This document shows, piece by piece, positions 35,539 to 44,357 of a DNA stretch of 64,000 nt. Made by a program: the position numbers and the translations under genes. The DNA lies in contig CAKZZS010000073.1 of NCBI GenBank assembly GCA_937884975.1, forward strand, positions 77,853-141,852, in the 5' to 3' direction. The notes beneath the pieces were generated by a model that did not search any database, was not told where the DNA came from, and worked only from the letters and a program-made list of their open reading frames with translations. How positions within the stretch are numbered: position 1 is the first letter of the stretch; every line of letters begins with the position of its first letter. Origin of the DNA: an uncultured Clostridia bacterium. Lineage in GTDB: Bacteria; Bacillota; Clostridia; Oscillospirales; Acutalibacteraceae.

Positions 35539-36999
35539 TTGCTTTTTAAGTATGAACGCTTTGACCTCGTGGGGCTCAAGCGTTATGTCAATATCAAATT
35601 TGGTTATGCTTTTTTCTTCAACAATAGGTTTACTCTGCTCTTTTAACAGGGCAATTTGTTCCCTTGACGGATACTGTGGCGCACCGAGTTTTACCCAGTT
35701 GTGAAGGGCTGACGTGCCTTCATTCAGCGTATATTCCGTTTGTCTGTATTCACCGTTGAGCTCAATTGAAATGCTAATATGGTCAGTCATATTATTAAAC
35801 ACATCATCACGGCTTGTGAGTGTTAATTTGCTTCTGTCGCCCTCGGCAAATTCGTCTGTGTAGTGACAGTAATTCCAAACGATAACCTGATAATCCTCGC
35901 CTTATTTTGTGATAATATGATTGTCCGTTATCTCAATGATTTCATCGCCGAGCATGGACAAAAAGTAATACGCCCAATATGACGGCTTCTTGATACCGTC
36001 CGCATTAATTAAACCGAAGCCGCCGTGGAAGGGCTGTTCGCCCGGTCCGTTTTCTTCAAATATATCCGTGAACGCCCAGTAGCCGAGCGAGTCAATCTTG
36101 CCGAAATTGTGAGTTATGTTATACAGAATAAACGGCGCTTCAAACGGCGTATCGTGGATATAATCTCTCGGGCTCGGTGAGGAATTCCATTCCGTCAGAT
36201 GAATTTCCGCATTTTTGTAAGGCGAAGCTTCAACAATGCTTTTGAGATTATCGATAAACTCTATGCATTTATCCTTGCCCATATAGCCCATTTTCTCATT
36301 GCCGTCAATGTCAAGGGGCCAATAAGTAGGATACGGATGCGCCGTGAAGAAATCTATCGGGAGTTCTTTGCGCTCACAAAAACGGATAAACTCCTTAAAA
36401 TAATTCAAACCGTCCCTGAAATCAGCACCGCTCACGGAAGGTCCGCCGACTCTTAAATAAGGGCAGACTGATTTAATCGCAGGCACGGATACCTCATAGA
36501 GCTTGAAATACTGCTCCTGCGTGCCTCGCCAGAACGAACCTAAATTCGGTTCATTCCAAACCTCAAAGTACCAGGTCTTAACCTCGTCAAGTCCGTAGCG
36601 CTCGACAAGATGCTTCACCGTACCATTCACCATAAACGCCCATTTATCGTAATCGTTGGGCGGACAGCCGTTAGCGTGCCACCAAAAGACTGTATCGGGA
36701 ACGGTGGCAAGTTCTGTCGGTACAAAGCCAAGCTCAAGCAATGGCTTTAAGCCATTATCAAGCAGAAAATCGAACAGTTTATCAATATAACCGAACCACA
36801 ATTTCGGTTCGCCGTTTTCCTCACGGTAAACCGCCATATCGTCGTGAAAGATGCCGTGAAAGCGCACATACTCAAAACCGATTTCCTTTTGCAGTTCAAT
36901 TAACTGCTTCTGAAAATCAGCCCGAAGCCCCTCGGCAGCCCTGCCGAAGGTAATGCACTTTTGATAATATCTGTCGTTTTTCATAATCATCACCAACAA
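35527..36999 (-). pseudogene. GH39 beta-xylosidase-like gene with an in-frame TAA
   Basis: The 5' part (36999-35902) encodes 365 residues with GH39 landmarks: FHDDMAVYREENG, WYFEVWNEPNLGSFW (acid/base Glu) and HLTEWNSSP (nucleophile Glu). It ends at TAA 35904-35902 after DNHIITK. The next codons, still in the same frame, read GEDYQVIVWNYCHYTDEF and run 125 codons further to 35527, forming the usual C-terminal beta-sandwich. So one base change (for example AAA to TAA) splits a ~490-residue gene. The truncated product keeps both catalytic Glu and might be partly active. Sequencing error cannot be excluded. Confidence 0.85.
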
Positions 37000-37027
37000 T
37001 ATAATAGCATTATTAATATATTGTGCA

Positions 37028-37054
37028 GCGACATTATTATTAAAAAGATGTCGC
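37028..37054. promoter_or_regulatory. 27-bp palindrome, candidate AraC operator (copy 1)
   Basis: GCGACAT, 13 AT-rich bases, ATGTCGC: a perfect 7-base inverted repeat between the divergent GH39 and GH28 genes, just upstream of a TTATATT -10-like box. The same CGACAT-N13-ATGTCG design occurs at 39227-39253. Confidence 0.7.
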
Positions 37055-37108
37055 CACTGTTATTCTATTATGTTATATTATTAAAATAGCAAGATAAGGA
37101 GAACTGCA

Positions 37109-38536
37109 GTGAAAACAGAATACTTGGCGGACGAAACAGGCTCCGTTATAACAAACATACCCTACGAAAATTATATCTGCCCCTGTATAACACCTGATGA
37201 ATACATAATACCCGAAATTGCAGAAAGCAAATCGGGTGAAGAAAACAGCCTTGCTATTAATAATGCTGTTGACGCTTTTCTGCCTGACGGCGGCTGTGTC
37301 TACATACCAAAGGGTGAATACAAGGTTTCCACCATTGTGTTAAAAAGCAACACAACCTTGTTTATTTCTAAAGACGCCGTTTTAATATCACTTGACTGTG
37401 AAGAAAACCGTATCTCTGCCGCTCCGCTCCATGGAGGAGTAATAACCGCTGAAAATGCAGAAAACATCGCCATAACAGGCGGGGGAACAATCATCGGCTT
37501 GGGAAAAACCTATACGGATGAGCCCGAAACGGAGCAGCCGCTTTATGCTCTTAGAAGCTTTAACACCTATCAGCGTGTGATTGAGGCACGAAAAAGAATT
37601 CGCTTTGGCAAGCAGGGTATATCAAGATGTTCCTTAATTCATCTAGAAAACTGCTTTAATGCAGATATAAATAATATTGTGCTAAAGGAGAGTGCCGGCT
37701 GGACGCTGGTTATTAACGGAGGTTTTGACCACAGGCTTCATAACCTTGTTATTGACAATCACATTCACGTGGCAAATACGGATGGGATTGACCTTCTTAA
37801 CTGCAAAAGCGTCACCGTTCATAAATGTTTTATTGCAACGGCTGATGACGGTATTGTGCTGAAGCCGAGAGAAAGCGATATTGCAGACATCCAGGTGTCA
37901 GACTGTGAAATCTGCAGTTGTGCAAACTGCTTTAAAATCGGCACTGAAACCGCTTATGATGTTAAGGCTGTCAGTGTAAAAAAATGCCGATTCTTTATGC
38001 CTGATAATATGACCTACGGCTATTCGGGAATTGCAATTGAATCAGCAGACGGAAGTAATATTTCAGATGTTAAGATTGACGATATCAAAATGAACGGCAT
38101 ATCCTCGCCGATATTAATATGGCTCGGCAAAAGGCTGCGCTACGGCAATGCGAACATCGGCAGTATACAAAATATTGTTATCAGCAACGTGGTTGCAAAT
38201 AACACAGAGCTGCCTTCGGCAATAACAGGCTGTACCGCAGATGGCAAGTATTACCAACCGAAGGACATCAAACTGCAAAATATTCAGGTAACCTATCGCA
38301 ACACAGGCGAAAGTCTCAACGTCAAACTACCTGTTCTTGAGTGGTCTATGAGCGATTATCCTGATATCGTAAGGATAAATCACAGATATATTAAAGACCA
38401 TATTCACAGCGAATATTTTGATTTGCCGTGCTATGGCTTGTTTATTCGCTATGCGGATGCGGATTACAGCGGCTATCAGTGTACACCGCGCGCTTGCAGC
38501 ACTCCGCCGTTTGATTATGTTATTTCTGAAAATTAA
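37109..38536 (+). CDS. GH28 polygalacturonase-like enzyme
   Basis: A 475-residue protein with a GTG start behind AAGGAG (7-base spacing). It has the right-handed beta-helix pattern of GH28: NTDGIDLLN and ATADDGIVLKP give the catalytic Asp set, and EICSCANCFKIGTE follows. No signal peptide is seen, so it acts inside the cell on imported oligogalacturonides or rhamnogalacturonan fragments. Its 3' end overlaps the convergent AraC gene by 17 bases. It probably shares control with GH39 through the palindrome between them. Confidence 0.85.
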   Translation: MKTEYLADETGSVITNIPYENYICPCITPDEYIIPEIAESKSGEENSLAINNAVDAFLPDGGCVYIPKGEYKVSTIVLKSNTTLFISKDAVLISLDCEENRISAAPLHGGVITAENAENIAITGGGTIIGLGKTYTDEPETEQPLYALRSFNTYQRVIEARKRIRFGKQGISRCSLIHLENCFNADINNIVLKESAGWTLVINGGFDHRLHNLVIDNHIHVANTDGIDLLNCKSVTVHKCFIATADDGIVLKPRESDIADIQVSDCEICSCANCFKIGTETAYDVKAVSVKKCRFFMPDNMTYGYSGIAIESADGSNISDVKIDDIKMNGISSPILIWLGKRLRYGNANIGSIQNIVISNVVANNTELPSAITGCTADGKYYQPKDIKLQNIQVTYRNTGESLNVKLPVLEWSMSDYPDIVRINHRYIKDHIHSEYFDLPCYGLFIRYADADYSGYQCTPRACSTPPFDYVISEN

Positions 38537-39197
38537 TTGCTTCCCTTTGCTTTTCGGTAAAGGTTTTGCCGTAGTATTTTTTCAACAGACGCTGCGTCTG
38601 CCTCTCGCAAAGACCAATCATATCGGAGAGCTTTGCAATCGTTAGCTCCTGCGGGTGTGATATAAAAGCGTTTTCAATAATCAAAAAACGCTTGTCATTC
38701 AAGTTGTCGCTGTCAAGCGGCACGTTGAGCGTTTCAGGCAAATAAAGCCTTGATATCTTCGTGAGAATAATTTGAAGGTCGGCGGAAACGATTGATTCAT
38801 ATCCGATTTGTTTTTTACTTTTTTCGGAAAGTATATTTTCAAACAGCGGTGCAAACGACGGCTGATTACTAAAGAAAAAGCTACTGCCGAGAAAAGCCGA
38901 GGCAAGCGCATTGTTGGTCTTTTTGCCAGAAGCTTGGAGATAGATATGCGCTTCCTCAAGCGGCTCGCTTTTATCGGTATTTTGCTGATGATATACAAAC
39001 GGACCCGTGACGAATAAATCGCCCTTTTTCACCTCAAAGGAACTGGTGTCAGTTACAAGCGTGCCCTTGCCGCCGAGAATATAATGCAGCTCGTAGCTGT
39101 TGGCAGAATGGCTATGTCCCGCCATATCCTTGGTGTAAACACCCCTGCCGTATTGAATGACCTTAAATTCATAATCATTCCAAATAAAACTAATCAT
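38520..39197 (-). CDS. AraC-family regulator with short DNA-binding domain
   Basis: A 225-residue protein. Residues 1-110 form a cupin-type sensor (GHSHSANSYELHYILGGKG, GDLFVTGPFVYH). The C-terminal part has the first helix-turn-helix of AraC (LTIAKLSDMIGLCERQTQRLLKKYYGKTF) but ends soon after at EKQREAINFQK, so the second helix-turn-helix of the usual ~100-residue domain is missing. The stop lies inside the convergent GH28 3' end. It may bind as a dimer to the CGACAT-N13-ATGTCG sites next to it, or it may be inactive. Confidence 0.82.
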   Translation of the reverse strand: MISFIWNDYEFKVIQYGRGVYTKDMAGHSHSANSYELHYILGGKGTLVTDTSSFEVKKGDLFVTGPFVYHQQNTDKSEPLEEAHIYLQASGKKTNNALASAFLGSSFFFSNQPSFAPLFENILSEKSKKQIGYESIVSADLQIILTKISRLYLPETLNVPLDSDNLNDKRFLIIENAFISHPQELTIAKLSDMIGLCERQTQRLLKKYYGKTFTEKQREAINFQK

Positions 39198-39226
39198 CTA
39201 ATCACCGAAATCATTATAACATAATA

Positions 39227-39253
39227 ACGACATTCAGTAAACAAAAATGTCGT
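39227..39253. promoter_or_regulatory. 27-bp palindrome, candidate AraC operator (copy 2)
   Basis: ACGACAT, 13 AT-rich bases, ATGTCGT: a perfect 7-base inverted repeat between the divergent araC-like gene and GH29. Box sequence and 13-base gap equal copy 1. It ends directly before the GH29 ribosome site, so bound protein would cover the transcription start or the leader. Confidence 0.7.
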
Positions 39254-39265
39254 GAGGAGTAATTT

Positions 39266-40741
39266 ATGACAACACATGAATATTTAAAGCAAATTGACGA
39301 TGTGATTGCAAACGGAAAATATAAGGACAATTGGCAATCCTTGTCTAACCACAAAACGCCCACTTGGTATTACAGGGATAAGTTCGGCATTTTTATTCAC
39401 TGGGGAATTTACTCCGTACCTGCTTACGGCAACGAGTGGTACGCAAGAGGGATGTATGATAAAAACGTGCGTGAATTTGAACATCATATCAAAACCTACG
39501 GCGAGCAAAAGGACTTCGGCTATAAGGACTTTATTCCGATGTTTAAGGCTGAAAAATTCAGCGCCGACAAATGGATTGACCTGTTCAAAAAAGCGGGCGC
39601 AAAATTCGTTATGCCCGTTTGCGAACATCACGACGGCTTTGCTATGTATGAAACTGGATTTAACCGCTGGAACGCTAAGGATATGGGTCCGAAGCGTGAC
39701 GTTACGGGAGAGCTCAAGGCCGCCTGCGAAAAAGAGGGGCTTACCTTCTGCGCCTCAACTCACCGTGCCGAGCATTACTTCTTTATGAATATGGGACGTA
39801 CTTTTGACAGCGACGTAAACGACGATAATTACAGAGATTTTTACGGCCCTGCATATTATTGCCCCGAGCTTGACAGCCATACGCTCCATAAAACCACCGC
39901 CGATACGTATTCCATCGGCGCAAGCAGGGAATGGCTTGAGGATTGGCTTGTCCGAACCTGCGAGCTTATTGATAAGTATCAGCCCTCAATTCTTTATTTC
40001 GACTGGTGGATACACAATTACTCCTTTAAGCCGTACCTGAAAAAACTCTGCGCTTATTATTACAACAGAGCAGAGGAGTGGGGCAAGGAGGTTACGATTA
40101 ACTACAAGCACAAGGCGTTTCCGCCGATGATTGCAACCTTTGATGTTGAAAGAGGAGCGCTCACAGATATATCTCCGATACCGTGGCAGACCGATACCGC
40201 TATCGGCAAGCAGTCATGGGGTTACAGAGCCGATAATGAATACAAAAACAGCCGCCAGATTATATGCGATTTAATTGATATTGTCAGCAAAAACGGTATA
40301 CTGCTTCTTAACGTCGGGCCGAAATCAGACGGTACGATTACCGATGAGGAAACTGCTGTGCTGCTTGAAATCGGACAGTGGCTTGAGAAAAACGGCGAGG
40401 GTATCTACGGTACGACCTTCTGGAAGCAGTTCGGCGAGGGCGAGGTCAATAACGAGGACGGCTTCTTTAAGGATAACGAGGAAAAGGCGTTTACCGCAAA
40501 GGATTTCCGATTTACCTATAAGGATGGCTTTGTTTACGCCTTCCAGATGCGCCCAGATGGTAACGACGTAAGAATTAAAGTGCTCAAAAAGCATATCCCC
40601 CACGATTTTCTTGTAAATTCAGTTACCCTGCTTGAAACAGGCGAGGCACTTGAATTTGATAGAAATGAAAACGAAATGATAATTCACACAAACGGCTATA
40701 TGAGCGATAAGCCGCTATGTTTCAAAATTGAAGTGGTTTAA
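39266..40741 (+). CDS. GH29 alpha-L-fucosidase
   Basis: A 491-residue intracellular enzyme of family 29. Landmarks: KFGIFIHWGIYSVPAYGNEWY near the N terminus; CEHHDGFAMY; the nucleophile Asp246 in ILYFDWWIHNY; and GILLLNVGPKSDGTI. The C-terminal part is a short beta-sandwich. Start behind GAGGAG. It overlaps the next gene by one base (TAATG), so the two are coupled. It likely removes fucose from xyloglucan, rhamnogalacturonan II or host glycans; the neighbouring enzymes point to plant wall. Confidence 0.92.
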   Translation: MTTHEYLKQIDDVIANGKYKDNWQSLSNHKTPTWYYRDKFGIFIHWGIYSVPAYGNEWYARGMYDKNVREFEHHIKTYGEQKDFGYKDFIPMFKAEKFSADKWIDLFKKAGAKFVMPVCEHHDGFAMYETGFNRWNAKDMGPKRDVTGELKAACEKEGLTFCASTHRAEHYFFMNMGRTFDSDVNDDNYRDFYGPAYYCPELDSHTLHKTTADTYSIGASREWLEDWLVRTCELIDKYQPSILYFDWWIHNYSFKPYLKKLCAYYYNRAEEWGKEVTINYKHKAFPPMIATFDVERGALTDISPIPWQTDTAIGKQSWGYRADNEYKNSRQIICDLIDIVSKNGILLLNVGPKSDGTITDEETAVLLEIGQWLEKNGEGIYGTTFWKQFGEGEVNNEDGFFKDNEEKAFTAKDFRFTYKDGFVYAFQMRPDGNDVRIKVLKKHIPHDFLVNSVTLLETGEALEFDRNENEMIIHTNGYMSDKPLCFKIEVV

Positions 40742-42804
40742 TGGATAGTTTAAGTGCAAAATGGATAACGCCGAAGGAGAATATTAGCCTTCCGGTGTTC
40801 CAAAAAAGCTTTGAACTGAATGGCGATATAAAGGAAGCCAAGGCGCAAATCACCGGTCTTGGCTTGTTTGAGTTGCATATCAACGGCAAAAAGGCGCACA
40901 ACACCTATTTTGAACCCGGCGAAAGCGTGTATGAAAATACGGTCTATCTCTGTGAATTTGATATAAAAAAATTTCTTGTTCAGGGTAAAAACACCATAAC
41001 CGTTCATCTTGGAAACGGCTTTTATCACAATAACAAAAATCAAAGCGACCGCTTGAACAGAACGCCGAAAATCCTCGGTGAATATATGCTTCTTTGTCAG
41101 TTAGATATTACTGATACCGAAGACAATACGCAAACGATTGTTACAGATGATAGTTGGCTGTGCAGCAAAAGCAAAATCACCGAATCTGTCTGGCTGGGTG
41201 GTGAAACCTGCGACGACAGAATAAATTATGATTTCAGCCTTCCCGTAAAAGAAATTGCGTTTACGTTTGGAAAGCAGAAAAAGAAAGATTATCCGTCCAT
41301 TAAGGCGATGAAAACCATTACGCCCGTTTCCTCATTTAAGAACAAAAGAGGTAATACCGTAATTGATTTCGGTCAGAATTTTGCAGGAACCTATATCTTT
41401 TTAGCCGCAGCGCCAAGCGGCATAAGACTTGATTTTTTCTTCGGCGAGGTGCTCGGTGAGGACGGTTCTGTCAATCAAAAAGACTTTTGGGGCAAAATAT
41501 ATGATACCTATATTTTCAGCGATATGCCCGCTTCATTTACGCCAAAATTCGTTTATCACGGCTTTCGGTATATTGAGGTTGTCGGTTTGGAAGTTTGCGA
41601 AACGGATTTTATCGGCGTTATGCTCCATACCGACAACAAGCCCGTTTCAGAATTCAACTGTGATAATGAAACTGTTAACAATATTCACAACGTAATTACC
41701 CGTTCCATTGAGGATAATATGCAATCTGTTTTTACCGATTGTCCACACCGTGAAAAGCTCGGCTGGACGGAGGTTTATCAGTTACTCTTTACAACCGTTG
41801 CATACAACTACGACGTTAAGGCTTATTACAAAAAGCTGCTGCTTGACCTTGCGGATGCGCAGGCTGAGAACGGCTCCATTCCTTCCATCGTGCCGCCGTT
41901 TACACAGGGAATAAACGAACACGCCTTGCGTGAGGGTAGCGATTTAACGCCTAATGATCCGAGCTGGTGCGGAGCGTTAATCCTTGCAGGGCTTGAATAT
42001 TACAAATTCTACGGCGATAAGGATTTATTGAAATCACTTTATCCGTATATGAAAAAGTATCTTGCCTATCTTGATACTTTGTCAGAAAATTTTCTTTTGC
42101 CGAGTGAAAATCTCAACCGTGACCTCGGCGACTGGATGTCAACAGGCCCACCGAGCGTTACCTTCGTTGTTAGCTGCGTTTATTACAGATTATACAAAGC
42201 TATGGCAGAAACATCTGCAATTATCAATGAGCCTGATTTATACAACGAAAAGGCAGAAAAAATTAAAAGTGCCGTTAATCAGCGCTTTTATAAAAACGGC
42301 TATTACGATAATAATTCCCAAAGCGCAAACGCTCTTGCGCTTGCCTACGGACTAACCGACAGCGAAGAGGTATTTGAAAATCTCGTTAATGCCGTTATCG
42401 AACACAACTACCGCTTAACCGCCGGCGAGGTCGCTTTGAAACCGCTTTTTGATGTGCTTTGTAATAACGGCAGGCAGGATATAGCCTACAAGGTGTTTAT
42501 CAATACCTACGCACCGCTTTGTAAAAATCGCACGACTCTTCCTGAAAGCTGGGACGGCAGATTTTCTCAAAATCACGCCATGCTCGGTGCAGGCGACGCC
42601 TTCCTGTTTGAGTATATCGCAGGCATTAAAAACGTTGACGTTGCCTTTGATAAAATCACATTCAATCCCTATCTGCCTGATGATATAAACGAACTTAACC
42701 TTTCGTTCAATTCACCAAGCGGCGAAATCAAAGTGCAGTTATTACGGCAAAACGATAGAATAATAACAAGTATCAAAAGCGATGCTATAACAAACAAATT
42801 ATAA
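40741..42804 (+). CDS. GH78 alpha-L-rhamnosidase
   Basis: A 687-residue enzyme. The N-terminal beta domains (KWITPKENISLPVFQKSFEL, GLFELHINGKK) are typical of GH78; the (alpha/alpha)6 barrel has the DCPHREKLGWTEVYQ motif (usually D-C-P-x-R-E-x-x-GW-x-GD, here with GWTEV), NRDLGDWMS, and LPESWDG, which holds a catalytic Glu. No signal peptide. It releases terminal rhamnose from pectin-derived oligomers and completes the cluster GH39-GH28-GH29-GH78. Confidence 0.9.
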   Translation: MDSLSAKWITPKENISLPVFQKSFELNGDIKEAKAQITGLGLFELHINGKKAHNTYFEPGESVYENTVYLCEFDIKKFLVQGKNTITVHLGNGFYHNNKNQSDRLNRTPKILGEYMLLCQLDITDTEDNTQTIVTDDSWLCSKSKITESVWLGGETCDDRINYDFSLPVKEIAFTFGKQKKKDYPSIKAMKTITPVSSFKNKRGNTVIDFGQNFAGTYIFLAAAPSGIRLDFFFGEVLGEDGSVNQKDFWGKIYDTYIFSDMPASFTPKFVYHGFRYIEVVGLEVCETDFIGVMLHTDNKPVSEFNCDNETVNNIHNVITRSIEDNMQSVFTDCPHREKLGWTEVYQLLFTTVAYNYDVKAYYKKLLLDLADAQAENGSIPSIVPPFTQGINEHALREGSDLTPNDPSWCGALILAGLEYYKFYGDKDLLKSLYPYMKKYLAYLDTLSENFLLPSENLNRDLGDWMSTGPPSVTFVVSCVYYRLYKAMAETSAIINEPDLYNEKAEKIKSAVNQRFYKNGYYDNNSQSANALALAYGLTDSEEVFENLVNAVIEHNYRLTAGEVALKPLFDVLCNNGRQDIAYKVFINTYAPLCKNRTTLPESWDGRFSQNHAMLGAGDAFLFEYIAGIKNVDVAFDKITFNPYLPDDINELNLSFNSPSGEIKVQLLRQNDRIITSIKSDAITNKL

Positions 42805-42834
42805 GCAAGGAGTGAGAAATCATTCCTTGCTTTT
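42805..42834 (+). terminator. terminator after GH78, third related copy
   Basis: Stem GCAAGGAGTGA/TCATTCCTTGC (one G-T/mismatch position) with a 4-base loop and TTTTGG after it. It is a diverged copy of the hairpins at 33107 and 35514. Confidence 0.7.
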
Positions 42835-43029
42835 GGTTTACAAGCTATCTTTTACTGTCCTAATGAATAGAGAATATTTGTTAAATATGACGATGCAACT
42901 GTCATTTCAAACCTATCCAGACCTTGTTCAAACGCATACGAACAAATATTCTAAATGGGTATTGACAAAGGAATTTGTATCTGCTAATATGGTAGATGCT
43001 AAAACTGAATACCAGTTCATCAACTGATT

Positions 43030-43370
43030 CAAAGCGGTGTGCGAAAGCACAAGCCCTGACTATAACCACGCCATGATAGACTTCTTGTGAGAAGTAAGGA
43101 GCGAGATAGGTTATATAGAGAGTAGGATTGCAACCTGCGTAGGCGATGACAGCCGTGGCGAATTATCCGTACTATGTGCGATCAAGTAACAGCGAACCTT
43201 GGTGGGTGAAACTCCCGTGGTATGCAAGCGAGCAGCTTGCAGGTTGGTGAATTCCCTGTTCATATTTAATGAGCTTCACACGGGTGTCGAGGACGAATAG
43301 TGTGCCTTAGCGAGTTGGATTATTGTTAGAATAATCAGGAATACGGGCTCGCATATAATGATAATTTACA
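43030..43370 (+). ncRNA. structured non-coding region, possible 5' fragment of a group II intron
   Basis: The stretch of about 800 bases between GH78 and the next gene has no supported protein. From 43030 it is rich in hairpins: CTTCTTGTGAGAAG, GGGTGAAACTCCC, TGCAAGCGAGCAGCTTGCA and GATTATTGTTAGAATAATC. It starts with GTGTGCGAAAGCAC, close to the GUGYG 5' boundary of group II introns, and has domain-I-like pairing. No reverse transcriptase and no domain V were found, so if it is an intron it is a 5' remnant. Downstream to 43520 I see only AT-rich sequence with one more hairpin. Confidence 0.4.
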
Positions 43371-43525
43371 GATAAATTTTAGATGACGAATAGAAAAATC
43401 ATTACGCTGTAATGGGCATACTATACCCTTTTTTAGGTATTAATAACGGAATAATATAAGCGAACATCATACGCAGGTATGGTGTTTTCTTTTACCCTTT
43501 TTTACAAACTGAATAGCGTAATTAA

Positions 43526-43560
43526 GGCATCGATATTAAAAAAATATCGGTGCCTTTTTC
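43526..43560 (+). terminator. terminator before the mobilization genes
   Basis: Stem GGCATCGATATT/AATATCGGTGCC with a 5-A loop followed by TTTTTCTATT. It isolates the mobilization genes from the upstream RNA region. Confidence 0.85.
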
Positions 43561-43633
43561 TATTCTAAGGCTATACTTTTCGCCCGTAAGTGAGCAAATA
43601 AGTGAAAGGAATCTTTTCAGAGGAGGAATGAAA

Positions 43634-43933
43634 ATGGTAACCGGAATGAAGAAAAAGGAAAAGATAACGGAAATATTCTTTGACGAAGATAACCACGTAA
43701 TTAACATTAGAACCTATAACACCGACCTTAAAAATCGGCTTACAAGGTTCTCAGATGAGTATCCTGACGAGTGCAAATTGGTAGATGATTCGGGTAACGG
43801 TATGCTTGAATTTGAAATTAACAAGGGTAGGTTTTGCTTCCGTTTAACTAAACCTTACAGCGAAAAACGAAGGCAAATGTTATCCCAAAACGCTACCCAA
43901 GATAACCACCTGCCGAAGAAAGAAAAGAAATAG
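43634..43933 (+). CDS. small element protein of unknown function
   Basis: A 99-residue hydrophilic protein starting at ATG 43634 behind AGGAGG. It begins MVTGMKKKEKITEIFFDED, has a mixed alpha/beta middle (LVDDSGNGMLEFEINKGRF) and a basic C terminus (LPKKEKK). I do not recognise a named family. Its place directly before the oriT-like site and the mob genes suggests a role in element maintenance or transfer. Confidence 0.6.
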   Translation: MVTGMKKKEKITEIFFDEDNHVINIRTYNTDLKNRLTRFSDEYPDECKLVDDSGNGMLEFEINKGRFCFRLTKPYSEKRRQMLSQNATQDNHLPKKEKK

Positions 43934-43975
43934 CTTACAGGCTGAAAAAGTATGTATCAGACTGTAACGAGCATC

Positions 43976-44018
43976 GGATTTGTACGGACAAATCCACAAG
44001 TTAGGGAAAAATCCCTAA
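43976..44018 (+). other. candidate oriT with two hairpins
   Basis: GGATTTGT-acgg-ACAAATCC (43976-43995) is a perfect 8-bp inverted repeat; a second, TTAGGG-aaaaa-TCCCTAA, follows at 44001-44018. It lies directly upstream of mobC and mobA, where the oriT of such elements usually lies. The nic site is not proven. Confidence 0.5.
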
Positions 44019-44045
44019 AACCCTTTGAAGAATGGAGTGAAATTT

Positions 44046-44357
44046 ATGAATGAAAAAGACAAAAGAAAAAAAGTAACCATCTCGCTTTATGACAAGGATA
44101 TTGCCGAGCTTGAAAGAGGCGCAAAGCTTACGGGTGGAAACAAGTCTGAATATGTGCGTATGCTTCTCCACTTTATTGTTCCGCACAGTATGCCTGATAA
44201 AAAGCTCTGGAAACGAATGGAAGAGTTGTATGAAATCCACAATGTCATTAAGGATAACGCCGTCGGTAATGAAGCAGTGCTTGCTGCCTGCAAAGATTTG
44301 GAACAGTGGATACTGAAATTCCAGTCTGATAATACAGTACCTTGGGAGGTGGCATAA
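44046..44357 (+). CDS. MobC-like relaxosome accessory protein
   Basis: A 103-residue protein starting at ATG 44046 behind GGAGTG. The N-terminal KKVTISLYDKDIAELERGAKLTG and the following NKSEYVRMLL form a ribbon-helix-helix DNA-binding unit like that of MobC/TraJ relaxosome proteins. It binds oriT and helps the relaxase, by analogy. The stop overlaps the relaxase start by one base (TAATG). Confidence 0.8.
   Translation: MNEKDKRKKVTISLYDKDIAELERGAKLTGGNKSEYVRMLLHFIVPHSMPDKKLWKRMEELYEIHNVIKDNAVGNEAVLAACKDLEQWILKFQSDNTVPWEVA

Noticed and set aside
35902..35904. Stop-codon recoding in GH39
   Set aside because: The codon is TAA, other genes in the window end in TAA normally, and no recoding signal is seen; a nonsense change or error is simpler.
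42812..43027. 71-codon frame after GH78
   Set aside because: No ribosome site, starts within the GH78 terminator, and the composition is not protein-like.
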